Origin: Elysia crispata
Lineage: Eukaryota > Mollusca > Gastropoda > Plakobranchidae
DNA: 64,000 bases
NCBI GenBank assembly: GCA_033675545.1
Contig: JAWDGP010000906.1
Coordinates: 1-64,000 of the forward strand
Reading direction: 5' to 3'
A program made the translations under genes and the position numbers. Positions 13,101 to 25,100 of this stretch are shown in pieces. Every line of letters starts with the position of its first letter. The stretch's first letter is position 1. The notes beneath the pieces are model-generated. The model saw only the letters and a program-made list of their open reading frames with translations, was not told where the DNA came from and made no database searches.

Positions 13101-16100
13101 TTTTCAACTTAACTAAAGACGTTTCTGAACATCTTTTGTTTATAATTCAGAGCAGAATCCCTTGAAACTTTTATTTTCTAAATTTCTTTTTTTGTCGAAG
13201 AGGTTCTACAAGAACCTTCTGAAAAAAAAGAAAGTAAAGAAAACATTTTTGTCACAAAAACCAAATGATATTGAAAAAGTATGAGGTAGTCACCAATGTT
13301 TTATTTTTATCGGTTTAATTGTTTTAAGGCTCTTTCAAATTCCGCTTCTCTTCCAGCTGTACTCCCAAACATTTCTCAAGCACCGAACACATTTCCAAGA
13401 AAAATTTAGCTTTTACCTTTGGCAGACTTTTCACAAATGAACTTTGATGGAGTATCGCAATCCATGTCATTCCATTTTTTTGGTGTGACCAAACTGTTGC
13501 CAATCTCGACACAGTCCTGACCATTACTGTGCTTTTGAGAGTCCAGGTTGTTGGGTTGGCCGCTGTCCCAGTTTGTGTACTTTGCCTGAGGAAACGTTCA
13601 TTTCGATCAATACTTTTTAAGTAATTACTATTTTGATTAAACAAATCTATTTAAAAAAGAAAAAAGGAGAACGATTTTGAAATCAGGTGCTCTCTTTTTG
13701 AGGTCCAATTATACTTCTTACCATATTTTTCTCATCAAGCCATTCGAATATGCCTTCCCCATTGCGATCGTGTAATCCAATCCAGTAGGCCTGCACATTG
13801 GCGGCTGACATTTGTCCTGAAACGTGATAAAAAACAGAAGTTGTTACAACACAAGACATTCTGGCAGATGCTGCATCGCTGACACGACCATCCTAAGGAC
13901 CTATGAATGTCTGAGGTTAAATCTTGGAAAATCCACGCGGTGAGAAGCGGAGGAAAACATTTTTACACTAAAACGGATCAGCTGTCATTTTCATATACTT
14001 CAGGGCCGGTGTTGAATTTCAAAGTTTCAAACCGGATAGAGTTGCTACTCACCCCAGATAAAATCGTTCATGCTGTCGTCAAGAATTTTCACCAGGTCTC
14101 CTCCTGCAGCTTGGCATGCCGCCCTTGCATCAGTCCACGATTTCTTATCTTCATATAGTTTGATGCATGTTCCGGATTGTGTGCTTTCGATCCACCCAGT
14201 GGGGCATGTAGCTTCACATAGAAGAAAATATTTTGTCATTGAAAGCATGTCCTAAAATACTGGTTATGGCACGTGCCAATAGATAATTTTATTGTTATTA
14301 GTTCTTGAAAAACAAAGAACAAACCCTTCTTCAGTTAAAATTTTACTGATTACTTAATTTAAAGAAAATAAATCTTTAACTAATTCCTTTTTAAATTTAA
14401 TTTTTTCAACTTAACTAAAGACGTTTCTGAACATCTTTTGTTTATAATTCAGAGCAGAATCCCTTGAAACTTTTATTTTCTAAATCTCTTTTTTTCTCGT
14501 TGAGGTTCTACAAGAACCTTCTGAAAAAAACGAAAGTAAAGAAAACATTTTTGTCACAAAAACCAAATGATATTGAAAAAGTATGAGGTAGTCACCAATG
14601 TTTTATTTTTACGGTTTAATTGTTTTAAGGCTCTTTCAAATTCCGCTTCTCTTCCAGCTGTACTCCCAAACATTTCTCAAGCACCGAACACATTTCCAAG
14701 AAAAATTTAGCTTTTACCTTTGGCAGACTTTTCACAAATGAACTTTGATGGAGTATCGCAATCCATGTCATTCCATTTTTTTGGTGTGACCAAACTGTTG
14801 CCAATCTCGACACAGTCCTGACCATTACTGTGCTTTTGAGAGTCCAGGTTGTTGGGTTGGCCGCTGTCCCAGTTTGTGTACTTTGCCTGAGGAAACGTTC
14901 ATTTCGATCAATACTTTTTAAGTAATTACTATTTTGATTAAACAAATCTATTTAAAAAAGAAAAAAGGAGAACGATTTTGAAATCAGGTGCTCTCTTTTG
15001 AGGTCCAATTATACTTCTTACCATATTTTTCTCATCAAGCCATTCGAATATGCCTTCCCCATTGCGATCGTGTAATCCAATCCAGTAGGCCTGCACATTG
15101 GCGGCTGACATTTGTCCTGAAACGTGATAAAAAACAGAAGTTGTTACAACACAAGACATTCTGGCAGATGCTGCATCGCTGACACGACCATCCTAAGGAC
15201 CTATGAATGTCTGAGGTTAAATCTTGGAAAATCCACGCGGTGAGAAGCGGAGGAAAACATTTTTACACTAAAACGGATCAGCTGTCATTTTCATATACTT
15301 CAGGGCCGGTGTTGAATTTCAAAGTTTCAAACCGGATAGAGTTGCTACTCACCCCAGATAAAATCGTTCATGCTGTCGTCAAGAATTTTCACCAGGTCTC
15401 CTCCTGCAGCTTGGCATGCCGCCCTTGCATCAGTCCACGATTTCTTATCTTCATATAGTTTGATGCATGTTCCGGATTGTGTGCTTTCGATCCACCCAGT
15501 GGGGCATGTAGCTTCACATAGAAGAAAATATTTTGTCATTGAAAGCATGTCCTAAAATACTGGTTATGGCACGTGCCAATAGATAATTTTATTGTTATTA
15601 GTTCTTGAAAAACAAAGAACAAACCCTTCTTCAGTTAAGATTTTACTGATTACTTAATTTAAAGAAAATAAATCTTTAACTAATTCCTTTTTAAATTTAA
15701 TTTTTTCAACTTAACTAAAGACGTTTCTGAACATCTTTTGTTTATAATTCAGAGCAGAATCCCTTGAAACTTTTATTTTCTAAATCTCTTTTTTTCTCGT
15801 TGAGGTTCTACAAGAACCTTCTGAAAAAAACGAAAGTAAAGAAAACATTTTTGTCACAAAAACCAAATGATATTGAAAAAGTATGAGGTAGTCACCAATG
15901 TTTTATTTTTACGGTTTAATTGTTTTAAGGCTCTTTCAAATTCTGCTTCTCTTCCAGCTGTACTCCCAAACATTTCTCAAGCACCGAACACATTTCCAAG
16001 AAAAATTTAGCTTTTACCTTTGGCAGACTTTTCACAAATGAACTTTGATGGAGTATCGCAATCCATGTCATTCCATTTTTTTGGTGTGATCAAACTGTTG

Positions 16101-19100
16101 CCAATCTCGACACAGTCCTGACCATTACTGTGCTTTTGAGAGTCCAGGTTGTTGGGTTGGCCGCTGTCCCAGTTTGTGTACTTTGCCTGAGGAAACGTTC
16201 ATTTCGATCAATACTTTTTAAGTAATTACTATTTTGATTAAACAAATCTATTTAAAAAAGAAAAAAGGAGAACGATTTTGAAATCAGGTGCTCTCTTTTT
16301 GAGGTCCAATTATACTTCTTACCATATTTTTCTCATCAAGCCATTCGAATATGCCTTCCCCATTGCGATCGTGTAATCCAATCCAGTAGGCCTGCACATT
16401 GGCGGCTGACATTTGTCCTGAAACGTGATAAAAAACAGAAGTTGTTACAACACAAGACATTCTGGCAGATGCTGCATCGCTGACACGACCATCCTAAGGA
16501 CCTATGAATGTCTGAGGTTAAATCTTGGAAAATCCACGCGGTGAGAAGCGGAGGAAAACATTTTTACACTAAAACGGATCAGCTGTCATTTTCATATACT
16601 TCAGGGCCGGTGTTGAATTTCAAAGTTTCAAACCGGATAGAGTTGCTACTCACCCCAGATAAAATCGTTCATGCTGTCGTCAAGAATTTTCACCAGGTCT
16701 CCTCCTGCAGCTTGGCATGCCGCCCTTGCATCAGTCCACGATTTCTTATCTTCATATAGTTTGATGCATGTTCCGGATTGTGTGCTTTCGATCCACCCAG
16801 TGGGGCATGTAGCTTCACATAGAAGAAAACATTTTGTCATTGAAAGCATGTCCTAAAATACTGGTTATGGCACGTGCCAATAGATAATTTTATTGTTATT
16901 AGTTCTTGAAAAACAAAGAACAAACCCTTCTTCAGTTAAGATTTTACTGATTACTTAATTTAAAGAAAATAAATCTTTAACTAATTCCTTTTTAAATTCA
17001 ATTTTTTTCAACTTAACTAAAGACGTTTCTGAACATCTTTCGTTTATAATTCAGAGCAGAATCCCTTGAAACTTTTATTTTCTAAATTTCTTTTTTTGTC
17101 GAAGAGGTTCTACAAGAACCTTCTGAAAAAAACGAAAGTAAAGAAAACATTTTTGTCACAAAAACCAAATGATATTGAAAAAGTATGAGGTAGTCACCAA
17201 TGTTTTATTTTTATCGGTTTAATTGTTTTAAGGCTCTTTCAAATTCCGCTTCTCTTCCAGCTGTACTCCCAAACATTTCTCAAGCACCGAACACATTTCC
17301 AAGAAAAATTTAGCTTTTACCTTTGGCAGACTTTTCACAAATGAACTTTGATGGAGTATCGCAGTCCATGTCATTCCATTTTTTTGGTGTGACCAAACTG
17401 TTGCCAATCTCGACACAGTCCTGACCATTACTGTGCTTTTGAGAGTCCAGGTTGTTGGGTTGGCCGCTGTCCCAGTTTGTGTACTTTGCCTGAGGAAACG
17501 TTCAGTTCAATCAGCACTTTTTTAGTAATGAGTATCATATTAAACAAATCTATTTAATATAGAAAAAATGGAGAATAATTTTGAAATCAGGTGCTCTCTT
17601 GTTGAGGTCCAATTATACTTCTTACCATATTTTTCTCATCAAGCCATTCGAATATGCCTTCCCCATTCCGATCGTGTAATCCAATCCAGTAGGCCTGCAC
17701 ATTGGCGGCTGACATTTGTCCTGAAACGTGATAAAAAACAGAAGTTGTTACAACACAAGACATTCTGGCAGATACTGCATCGCTGACATGACCATCCTAA
17801 GGACCTATGAATGTCTGAGGTTAAATCTTGGAAAATCCACGCAGTGAGAAGCGGATGAAAACATTTTTACACTAAAACTGGTCAGCTGTCCATTTCATAT
17901 ACTTCAGGGCCGGTGTTGAATTTCAAAGTTTCAAACCGGATAGAGTTGCTACTCACCCCAGATAAAGTCGTTCATGCTGTCGTCAAGAATTTTCACCAGG
18001 TCTCCTCCTGCAGCTTGGCATGCCGCCCTTGCATCAGTCCACGATTTCTTATCTTCATATAGTTTGATGCATGTTCCGGATTGTGTGCTTTCGATCCACC
18101 CAGTGGGGCATGTAGCTTCACATAGAAGAAAACATTTTGTCATTCCAAGCATGTCCTAAAATACTGGTTATGGCACGTGCCAATAGATAATTTTATTGTT
18201 ATTAGTTCTTGAAAGACAAAGAACAAACCCTTCTTCAGTTAAGATTTTACTGATTACTTAATTTAAAGAAAATAAATCTTTAACTAATTCCTTTTTAAAT
18301 TCAATTTTTTCAACTTAACGAAAGACGTTTCTGAACATCTTTTGTTTAAAATTCATGAGCAGAATCCCTTGAAACTTTTATTTTCTAAATTTCTTTTTTT
18401 GTCGAAGAGGTTCTACAAGAACCTTCTGAAAAACTAGAAAGTAAAGAAAACATTTTTTTCACAAAAACCAAATGATATTGAAAAAGTATGAGGTAGTCAC
18501 CAATGTTTTATTTTTATAGGTTTACTTGTTTTAAGGCTTTTTCAAATTCCGCTTCTCTTCCAGCTGTACTCCCAAACATTTCTCAAGCACCGAACACATT
18601 TCCAAGAAAAATTTAGCTTTTACCTTTGGCAGACTTTTCACATATGAACTTTGATGGAGTATCGCAGTCCATGTCATTCCATTTTTTTGGTGTGACCAAA
18701 CTGTTGCCAATCTCGACACAGTCCTGACCATTACTGTGCTTTTGAGAGTCCAGGTTGTTGGGTTGGCCGCTGTCCCAGTTTGTGTACTTTGCCTGAGGAA
18801 ACGTTCAGTTCAATCAGTACTTTTTTAGTAATGACTATCATATTAAACAAATCTATTTAACATAGAAAAAATGGAGAATAATTTTGAAATCAGGTGCTCT
18901 CTTTTTGAGGTCCAATTATACTTCTTACCATATTTTTCTCATCAAGCCATTCGAATATGCCTTCCCCATTGCGATCGTGTAATCCAATCCAGTAGGCCTG
19001 CACATTGGCGGCTGACATTTGTCCTGAAACGTGATAAAAAACAGAAGTTGTTACAACACAAGACATTCTGGCAGATGCTGCATCGCTGACATGACCATCC

Positions 19101-22100
19101 TAAGGACCTATGAATGTCTGAGGTTAAATCTTGGAAAATCCACGCAGTGAGAAGCGGATGAAAACATTTTTACACTAAAACGGATCAGCTGTCATTTTCA
19201 TATACTTCAGGGCCGGTGTTGAATTTCAAAGTTTCAAACCGGATAGAGTTGCTACTCACCCCAGATAAAGTCGTTCATGCTGTCGTCAAGAATTTTCACC
19301 AGGTCGCCTCCTGCAGCTTGGCATGCCGCCCTTGCATCAGTCCACGATTTCTTATCTTCATATAGTTTGATGCATGTTCCAGATTGTGTGCTTTCGATCC
19401 ACCCAGTGGGGCATGTAGCTTCATATAGAAGAAAACATTTTGTCATTCAAAGTATGTCCTAAAATACTGGTTTGGCACGTGCCAATAGATATATTTATTG
19501 TTATTAGACTTAGAAAGACAAAGAACAAACCCTTCTTCAGTTAAGATTTTACTGATTATTTAATTTAAAGAAAAAAAATCTTTAACTGATTCCTTTTTAA
19601 ATTCAATTTTTTCAACTTAACTAAAGACGTTTCTGAATATCTTTTATTTAACATTCATGAGCAGAATCCCTTGAAACTTTTATTTTCTAAATTTCTTTTT
19701 TTTTTTCGAAGAGGTTCTAAAAGAACCTTCTGAAAAACTAGAAAGTAAAGAAAACATTTTTTTCACAAAAAACAAATGATATTGAAAAAGTATGAGGTAG
19801 TCACCAATGTTTTTTTTTATAGGTTTACTTGTTTTAAGCCTTTTTTAAATTCCGCTTCTCTTCCAACTGTACTCCCAAACATTTCTCAAGCACCGAACAC
19901 ATTTCCAAGAAAAATTTAGCTTTTACCTTTTGCAGACTTTTCACAAATGAACTTTGATGGAGTATCGCAGTCCATGTCATTCCATTTTTTTGGTGTGACC
20001 AAACTGTTGCCAATCTCGACACAGTCCTGACCATTACTGTGCTTTTGAGAGTCCAGGTTGTTGGGTTGGCCGCTGTCCCAGTTTGTGTACTTTGCCTGAG
20101 GAAACGTTCAGTTCGATCAATACTTTTTAAGTAATTACTATTTTGATGAAACAAATCTATTTAAAAAAGAAAAAAGGAGAACGATTTTGAAATCAGATGC
20201 TCTCTTTTTGAGGTCCAATTATACTTCTTACCATATTTTTCTCATCAAGCCATTCGAATATGCCTTCCCCATTGCGATCGTGTAATCCAATCCAGTAGGC
20301 CTGCACATTGGCGGCTGACATTTGTCCTGAAACGTGATAAAAAAACAGAAGTTGTTACAACACAAGACATTCTGGCAGATGCTGCATCGCTGACACGACC
20401 ATCCTAAGGACCTATGAATGTCTGAGGTTAAATCTTGGAAAATCCACGCGGTGAGAAGCGGAGGAAAACATTTTTACACTAAAACGGATCAGCTGTCATT
20501 TTCATATACTTCAGGGCCGGTGTTGAATTTCAAAGTTTCAAACCGGATAGAGTTGCTACTCACCCCAGATAAAGTCGTTCATGCTGTCGTCAAGAATTTT
20601 TACCAGGTCTCCTCCTGCAGCTTGGCATGCCGCCCTTGCATCAGTCCACGATTTCTTATCTTCATATAGTTTGATGCATGTTCCGGATTGTGTGCTTTCG
20701 ATCCACCCAGTGGGGCACGTAGCTTTATATAGAGGAAAACATTTTGTCATTCGAGCATGTCTTTATATACTGGTTATGGCACGTACCAAAAAATGATTTT
20801 ATTGTCATTAGTCTTAGAAAAACAAAGAACAAATCTTTCTCCAGTTAAGATTTTACTGATTACTTAATTTAAAGAAAAATAATCTTTAACTAATTCCTTT
20901 TTAAATTCAATTTTTTCAACTTAACTACAGACATTTTTGAACATCTTTTGTTTATAATTCAGAGCAGAATCCCTTGAAACTTTTATTTTCTAAATTTCTT
21001 TTCTTCGTCGAAGAGGTTCAAAAAAACCTTCTGAAAAAAAGAAAGTAAAGAAATAATTTTTTTTCACAAAACCCAAATGATATTGAAAAAGTATGAGGTA
21101 GTCACCAATGTTTTATTTTTATCGGTTTAATTGTTTTAAGGCTCTTTCAAATTCCGCTTCTCTTCCAGCTGTACTCCCAAACATTTCTCAAGCACCGAAC
21201 ACATTTCCAAGAAAAATTTAGCTTTTACCTTTGGCAGACTTTTCACAAATGAACTTTGATGGAGTATCGCAGTCCATGTCATTCCATTTTTTTGGTGTGA
21301 CCAAACTGTTGCCAATCTCGACACAGTCCTGACCATTACTGTGCTTTTGAGAGTCCAGGTTGTTGGGTTGGCCGCTGTCCCAGTTTGTGTACTTTGCCTG
21401 AGGAAACGTTCAGTTCAATCAGTACTTTTTTAGTAATGACTATCATATTAAACAAATCTATTTAACATAGAAAAAATGGAGAATAATTTTGAAATCAGGT
21501 GCTCTCTTTCTGAGGTCTAATTATACCTCTTACCGTATTTTTCTCATCAAGCCATTCGAATTGGCCTTCACCATTGCGATTGTCAGCCGCCTATGTGCAG
21601 GCCTACTGGATTGGATTACGCGATCGCAATGGGGAAGGAAACGTTCAGTTCAATCAGTTATTTGGTTAGTTATGGCGTTCATGTTAAGGAAATCTATAAT
21701 CCGAGAAATGATGAAGATATAAATAGGAGTGCCTAAGGTCTTAATCGTATCGATTGGAGATTTTGTTTTTGTAAAGGATTCGAGAGTTTTCTTTGAGTGA
21801 TTTATTACTTGAATTTTGTTTTTGGTTGGATTGTATTGTGAGTTTTTAATGATTGTGAGTATCGATGATATTTATATTAGGGGTTCTTACACTCGAGGCA
21901 TTTTGCAAGAGATGACAGAGGAAGGACCACAGAGTTTTTTCGGCCGCTTGTCCACAACTGTAGTCTCCTTGAGGCTCTAAGTGTTATATTGTCTGACGGA
22001 CTTTGTATTTGTATTGTAATCAGTTATAATGAAAACTATTACTTTAAATTACAAGATAATTACATTTAACAATAAATTCTTTTAAAGCTGCCTAAATATA

Positions 22101-25100
22101 ATTGATGGTGTATATGTTTAGTATTAAAGTGTGTAAGAGCCTTCTTTCTATGTCACTAACTCCCAGTTCTAACAATGAAGGGGACACGAATGATTTAATT
22201 GGGAGTTGTTTTTCTTTAAAAGGCTTTCTACAGTAATTGAAAATTCTATTGCTTGATTCTAAAATCTATGTGCGTATTTTCCCTCCAGCAGCATTCCACG
22301 TGTAAAGAAATGTGTTAAAGTTTCTGAGTTCAAAGCGTCGCGCAGCTTGTTGGCGAGTTCTAAACCTCGCATTGAGTTATACTGTTAAGTATTGGCTGTG
22401 CTGAGTCACCAGTTTCAGCTAGTAGTGGCTATGCGAACAAAACCAAATAAACCTAACCTTAAACTGTTGTTTGGGCGACGCCGTTCGCCCCAAGAAATTG
22501 AAAAAAAATGATTTATATGACAATTATGCTGAAAACGCCACACAAATTGGTGTGCCTGAATACAAGAGATATACTTGGATTGAAGAAAAAGTTAAAGAGC
22601 ACAGGGAAAGATAAAAGGAGAAGAGAAAAGGAGAGAGATTGAGTTAGAGAAGAAAAGGAGAGAGATTGAGATAGAGAAGAAAAGGATAGAGGTTGAGATA
22701 GGGGAGAGGAAGAGAGACAAGAATCTGGAAGAAAAGAGACTAGAGTTTGAGACAGTAATGTTTGAGCTAGCGGCGGATGCAAAGGAGAAAGAAATGGAGC
22801 AAGCGGCAGAGCAATGAAAACTTAAAAGTTGAGGCTGAATTAAAACGGTTAGAAATCCAAAGTAAGTTTAAGATCCAGCATACACAGAGAGAGGATGCTA
22901 GGCGTTGCACAAGATATGTGTACAAGGCATTCTGGGCTGTTTTTAAATACCATACACACAGTGGGAAAACAAGGGATGGTGTGTGTAGTTTTCAGAAATT
23001 TGGAGCTCACGGTGTCACGAGGTCAATACACTGAGCGACATGTCGCGACACATTGTATCAGCCAGTTGACTCAGTCGCGCTTATTCGTGCAAAAAGTCGT
23101 ATAGGGTGAAAGCAAGACTATGGGAGAAAAGGGAGAAACTTAATGACACAACACTCCCTAATGAGCCAATGACCCTGATAGGGTTTTTTTTCATTGACAT
23201 TTTTAAATCACCTCTTCTACGCAACATTTATTTATTTATTTTGTTACAATCTGCACTATAATTCGACGAGAAATACGATTCTGAAACTTATTTTGTGTGT
23301 CAAAATCGGAAATTTTTAAGTCATTATATATAGCCTGGCTGAGCCTGTCAGGCGCCGCACCAGAAAATGTCAGACAGAGCTTGATATACTGCCGCCTCGC
23401 TAGACCGAATGCGACACTCGTCCTATACCCGCGGTTTTCATGCGGTTTTCCCACACACGCAGTGGCTCAGTGCTGGACCCGTGAAATCTGACCCCTGCAC
23501 CTCGAGCAAGCAAGGAAGTATATGGTGGCTTTAACGCCATTTTAATCGTACAGAAAGTGGTTTTAGGGGCTTGGTTTATGGAGGCCAGACTTTCTAATGA
23601 CGAAAACTTTGATACATTTTTCAATAGAGTAAAAAAATATTTTGACCAGTGGACAGGTTTAGCCGAGGCTAGTGATTTTGAAAGTCTTTATTTCTCAATT
23701 CTAAAAGAGAGAATTTTGGAATCTTGCATGAAGAGTTCAGTGCCTTTATTAGAGAAAAAAAACAACTCGTATATGGGTGAGTTAAAAAAATTGCGAACTC
23801 CTACACAGATTCTAGACTTCACAAAACGTTCATGAAGAAAGAGAGGGAGTCGGTAGCATTTTCAGGCTCTGCAAGTAGCCGCGGTCCAGAGGATCGAGTC
23901 CGATCCCGCCCTTCTTCTCGTCCTACTTATGACCGACAAGTTTCCTCATACCCAATTGACAGACGTTCACTTAACAAAAATAATTACACATCACATTCTC
24001 CGGTTACGCGCGAATTCTTTTTTGTGTGTTTTCATTGCAACAAACCGGGACACACAAAAAGGGAATATTTCCTACGAATGTGTGAACAAGAAAAGGCTCA
24101 CGATGAATCGGATATTGTATGCGACAATTGTGGAAAACACGGCCACATAAGGTCAAGATGTCACTCACTAAATCGTGACAAGCAGGGCGTTAATCACCCA
24201 AGCAGAAGAAATCAATTAACAGCATTGTCGTTGTAGCAGACACGTTTTAAAAAAAAAAACTGAATGATGTTCATTATATACATTTGACTGATGGTTTGCA
24301 CTGTATATGACGACGGAACAGCTTATGGTAATAATTGCAAACTATTAAGGGAGACACGTTGTGATACTGTTGCTTTAAGACGATCTCTCGTCCCTGATGG
24401 CTCTTGCACTTGATTTTTTTGTCTATGTGCGCACCTGTTGTTGCAAAGATAAAGCATTTCCTACAGCTATAGTTGAACTAAAATCCAACTACTTCACTGG
24501 AAGAGTTGAAGCATGTGTGCTAGAAACCCAGTAGCAGACGTTATATTGGGAAACATTTGTGGCTTAAATGATAAGGCCCCCTTTAAGGTCTACGAATCCT
24601 GTGCAAACAAGGGCAAGAGAGCTAATACTGACTCTTGCAAGAGCGCTGACGATGAAAAAATCCAGATACATGTTTGACGATATTTCAATGATTTTCCGTC
24701 TTCTCGGAAAGACAGAGAGAGGACCTTTCGCTGCAAACGTTGTTCCAAAGTGTTGGGTCAGACCTGATAAATGGCATATAATTTACTATTATTGATGACT
24801 AGCTGTATCATGTATATGTAAAATTTAGCATTACACACAGAAAACTAGTTGGGCCTAAATCGTTACAACATCTAGTTCTCCCAAATGCTCATAAGGTCAC
24901 ACTGGACGTTCATGCTGGGTTCTACAAAAAATTTCGCATAGGTCAAAAACAGTATAGCTGGCCTTCTATGGCTGTAGACATACAAGGTCATACCACTTAT
25001 GCCAGATGGAAGCTCCTGCGAAGTACGATAAACCCGCTTCTTTTCAGCGCAAACCCTACCAAAAAGTTAGCCCTTTGCATGTTAATCTTCTCAGAAAGAT

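Larger units (their letters stand above)
1..21640 (-). repeat. Array 1: tandem array of three-exon CTLD modules, period about 1,302 bp
   Basis: Sixteen consecutive copies with all three exons, plus a broken 17th, follow one another head to tail; spacing between successive exon A copies is 1,300-1,304 bp. Both exons and introns are nearly identical between copies, so the repeat unit is genomic, not only protein-level. Each copy holds exon A, a 236-237 bp intron with B, a 136-137 bp intron with C, and about 510 bp of intron to the next module. The left end runs out of the window; the right end is a rearranged junction at about 21,580-21,730. A short inverted repeat (AGGTTCT, three-base loop, AGAACCT) recurs in the intron between most modules. 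Confidence 0.97.

Noticed and set aside
1..21640. CRISPR array or bacterial repeat
   Set aside because: Units are 1.3 kb, contain introns and metazoan lectin exons; no short direct repeats with unique spacers.
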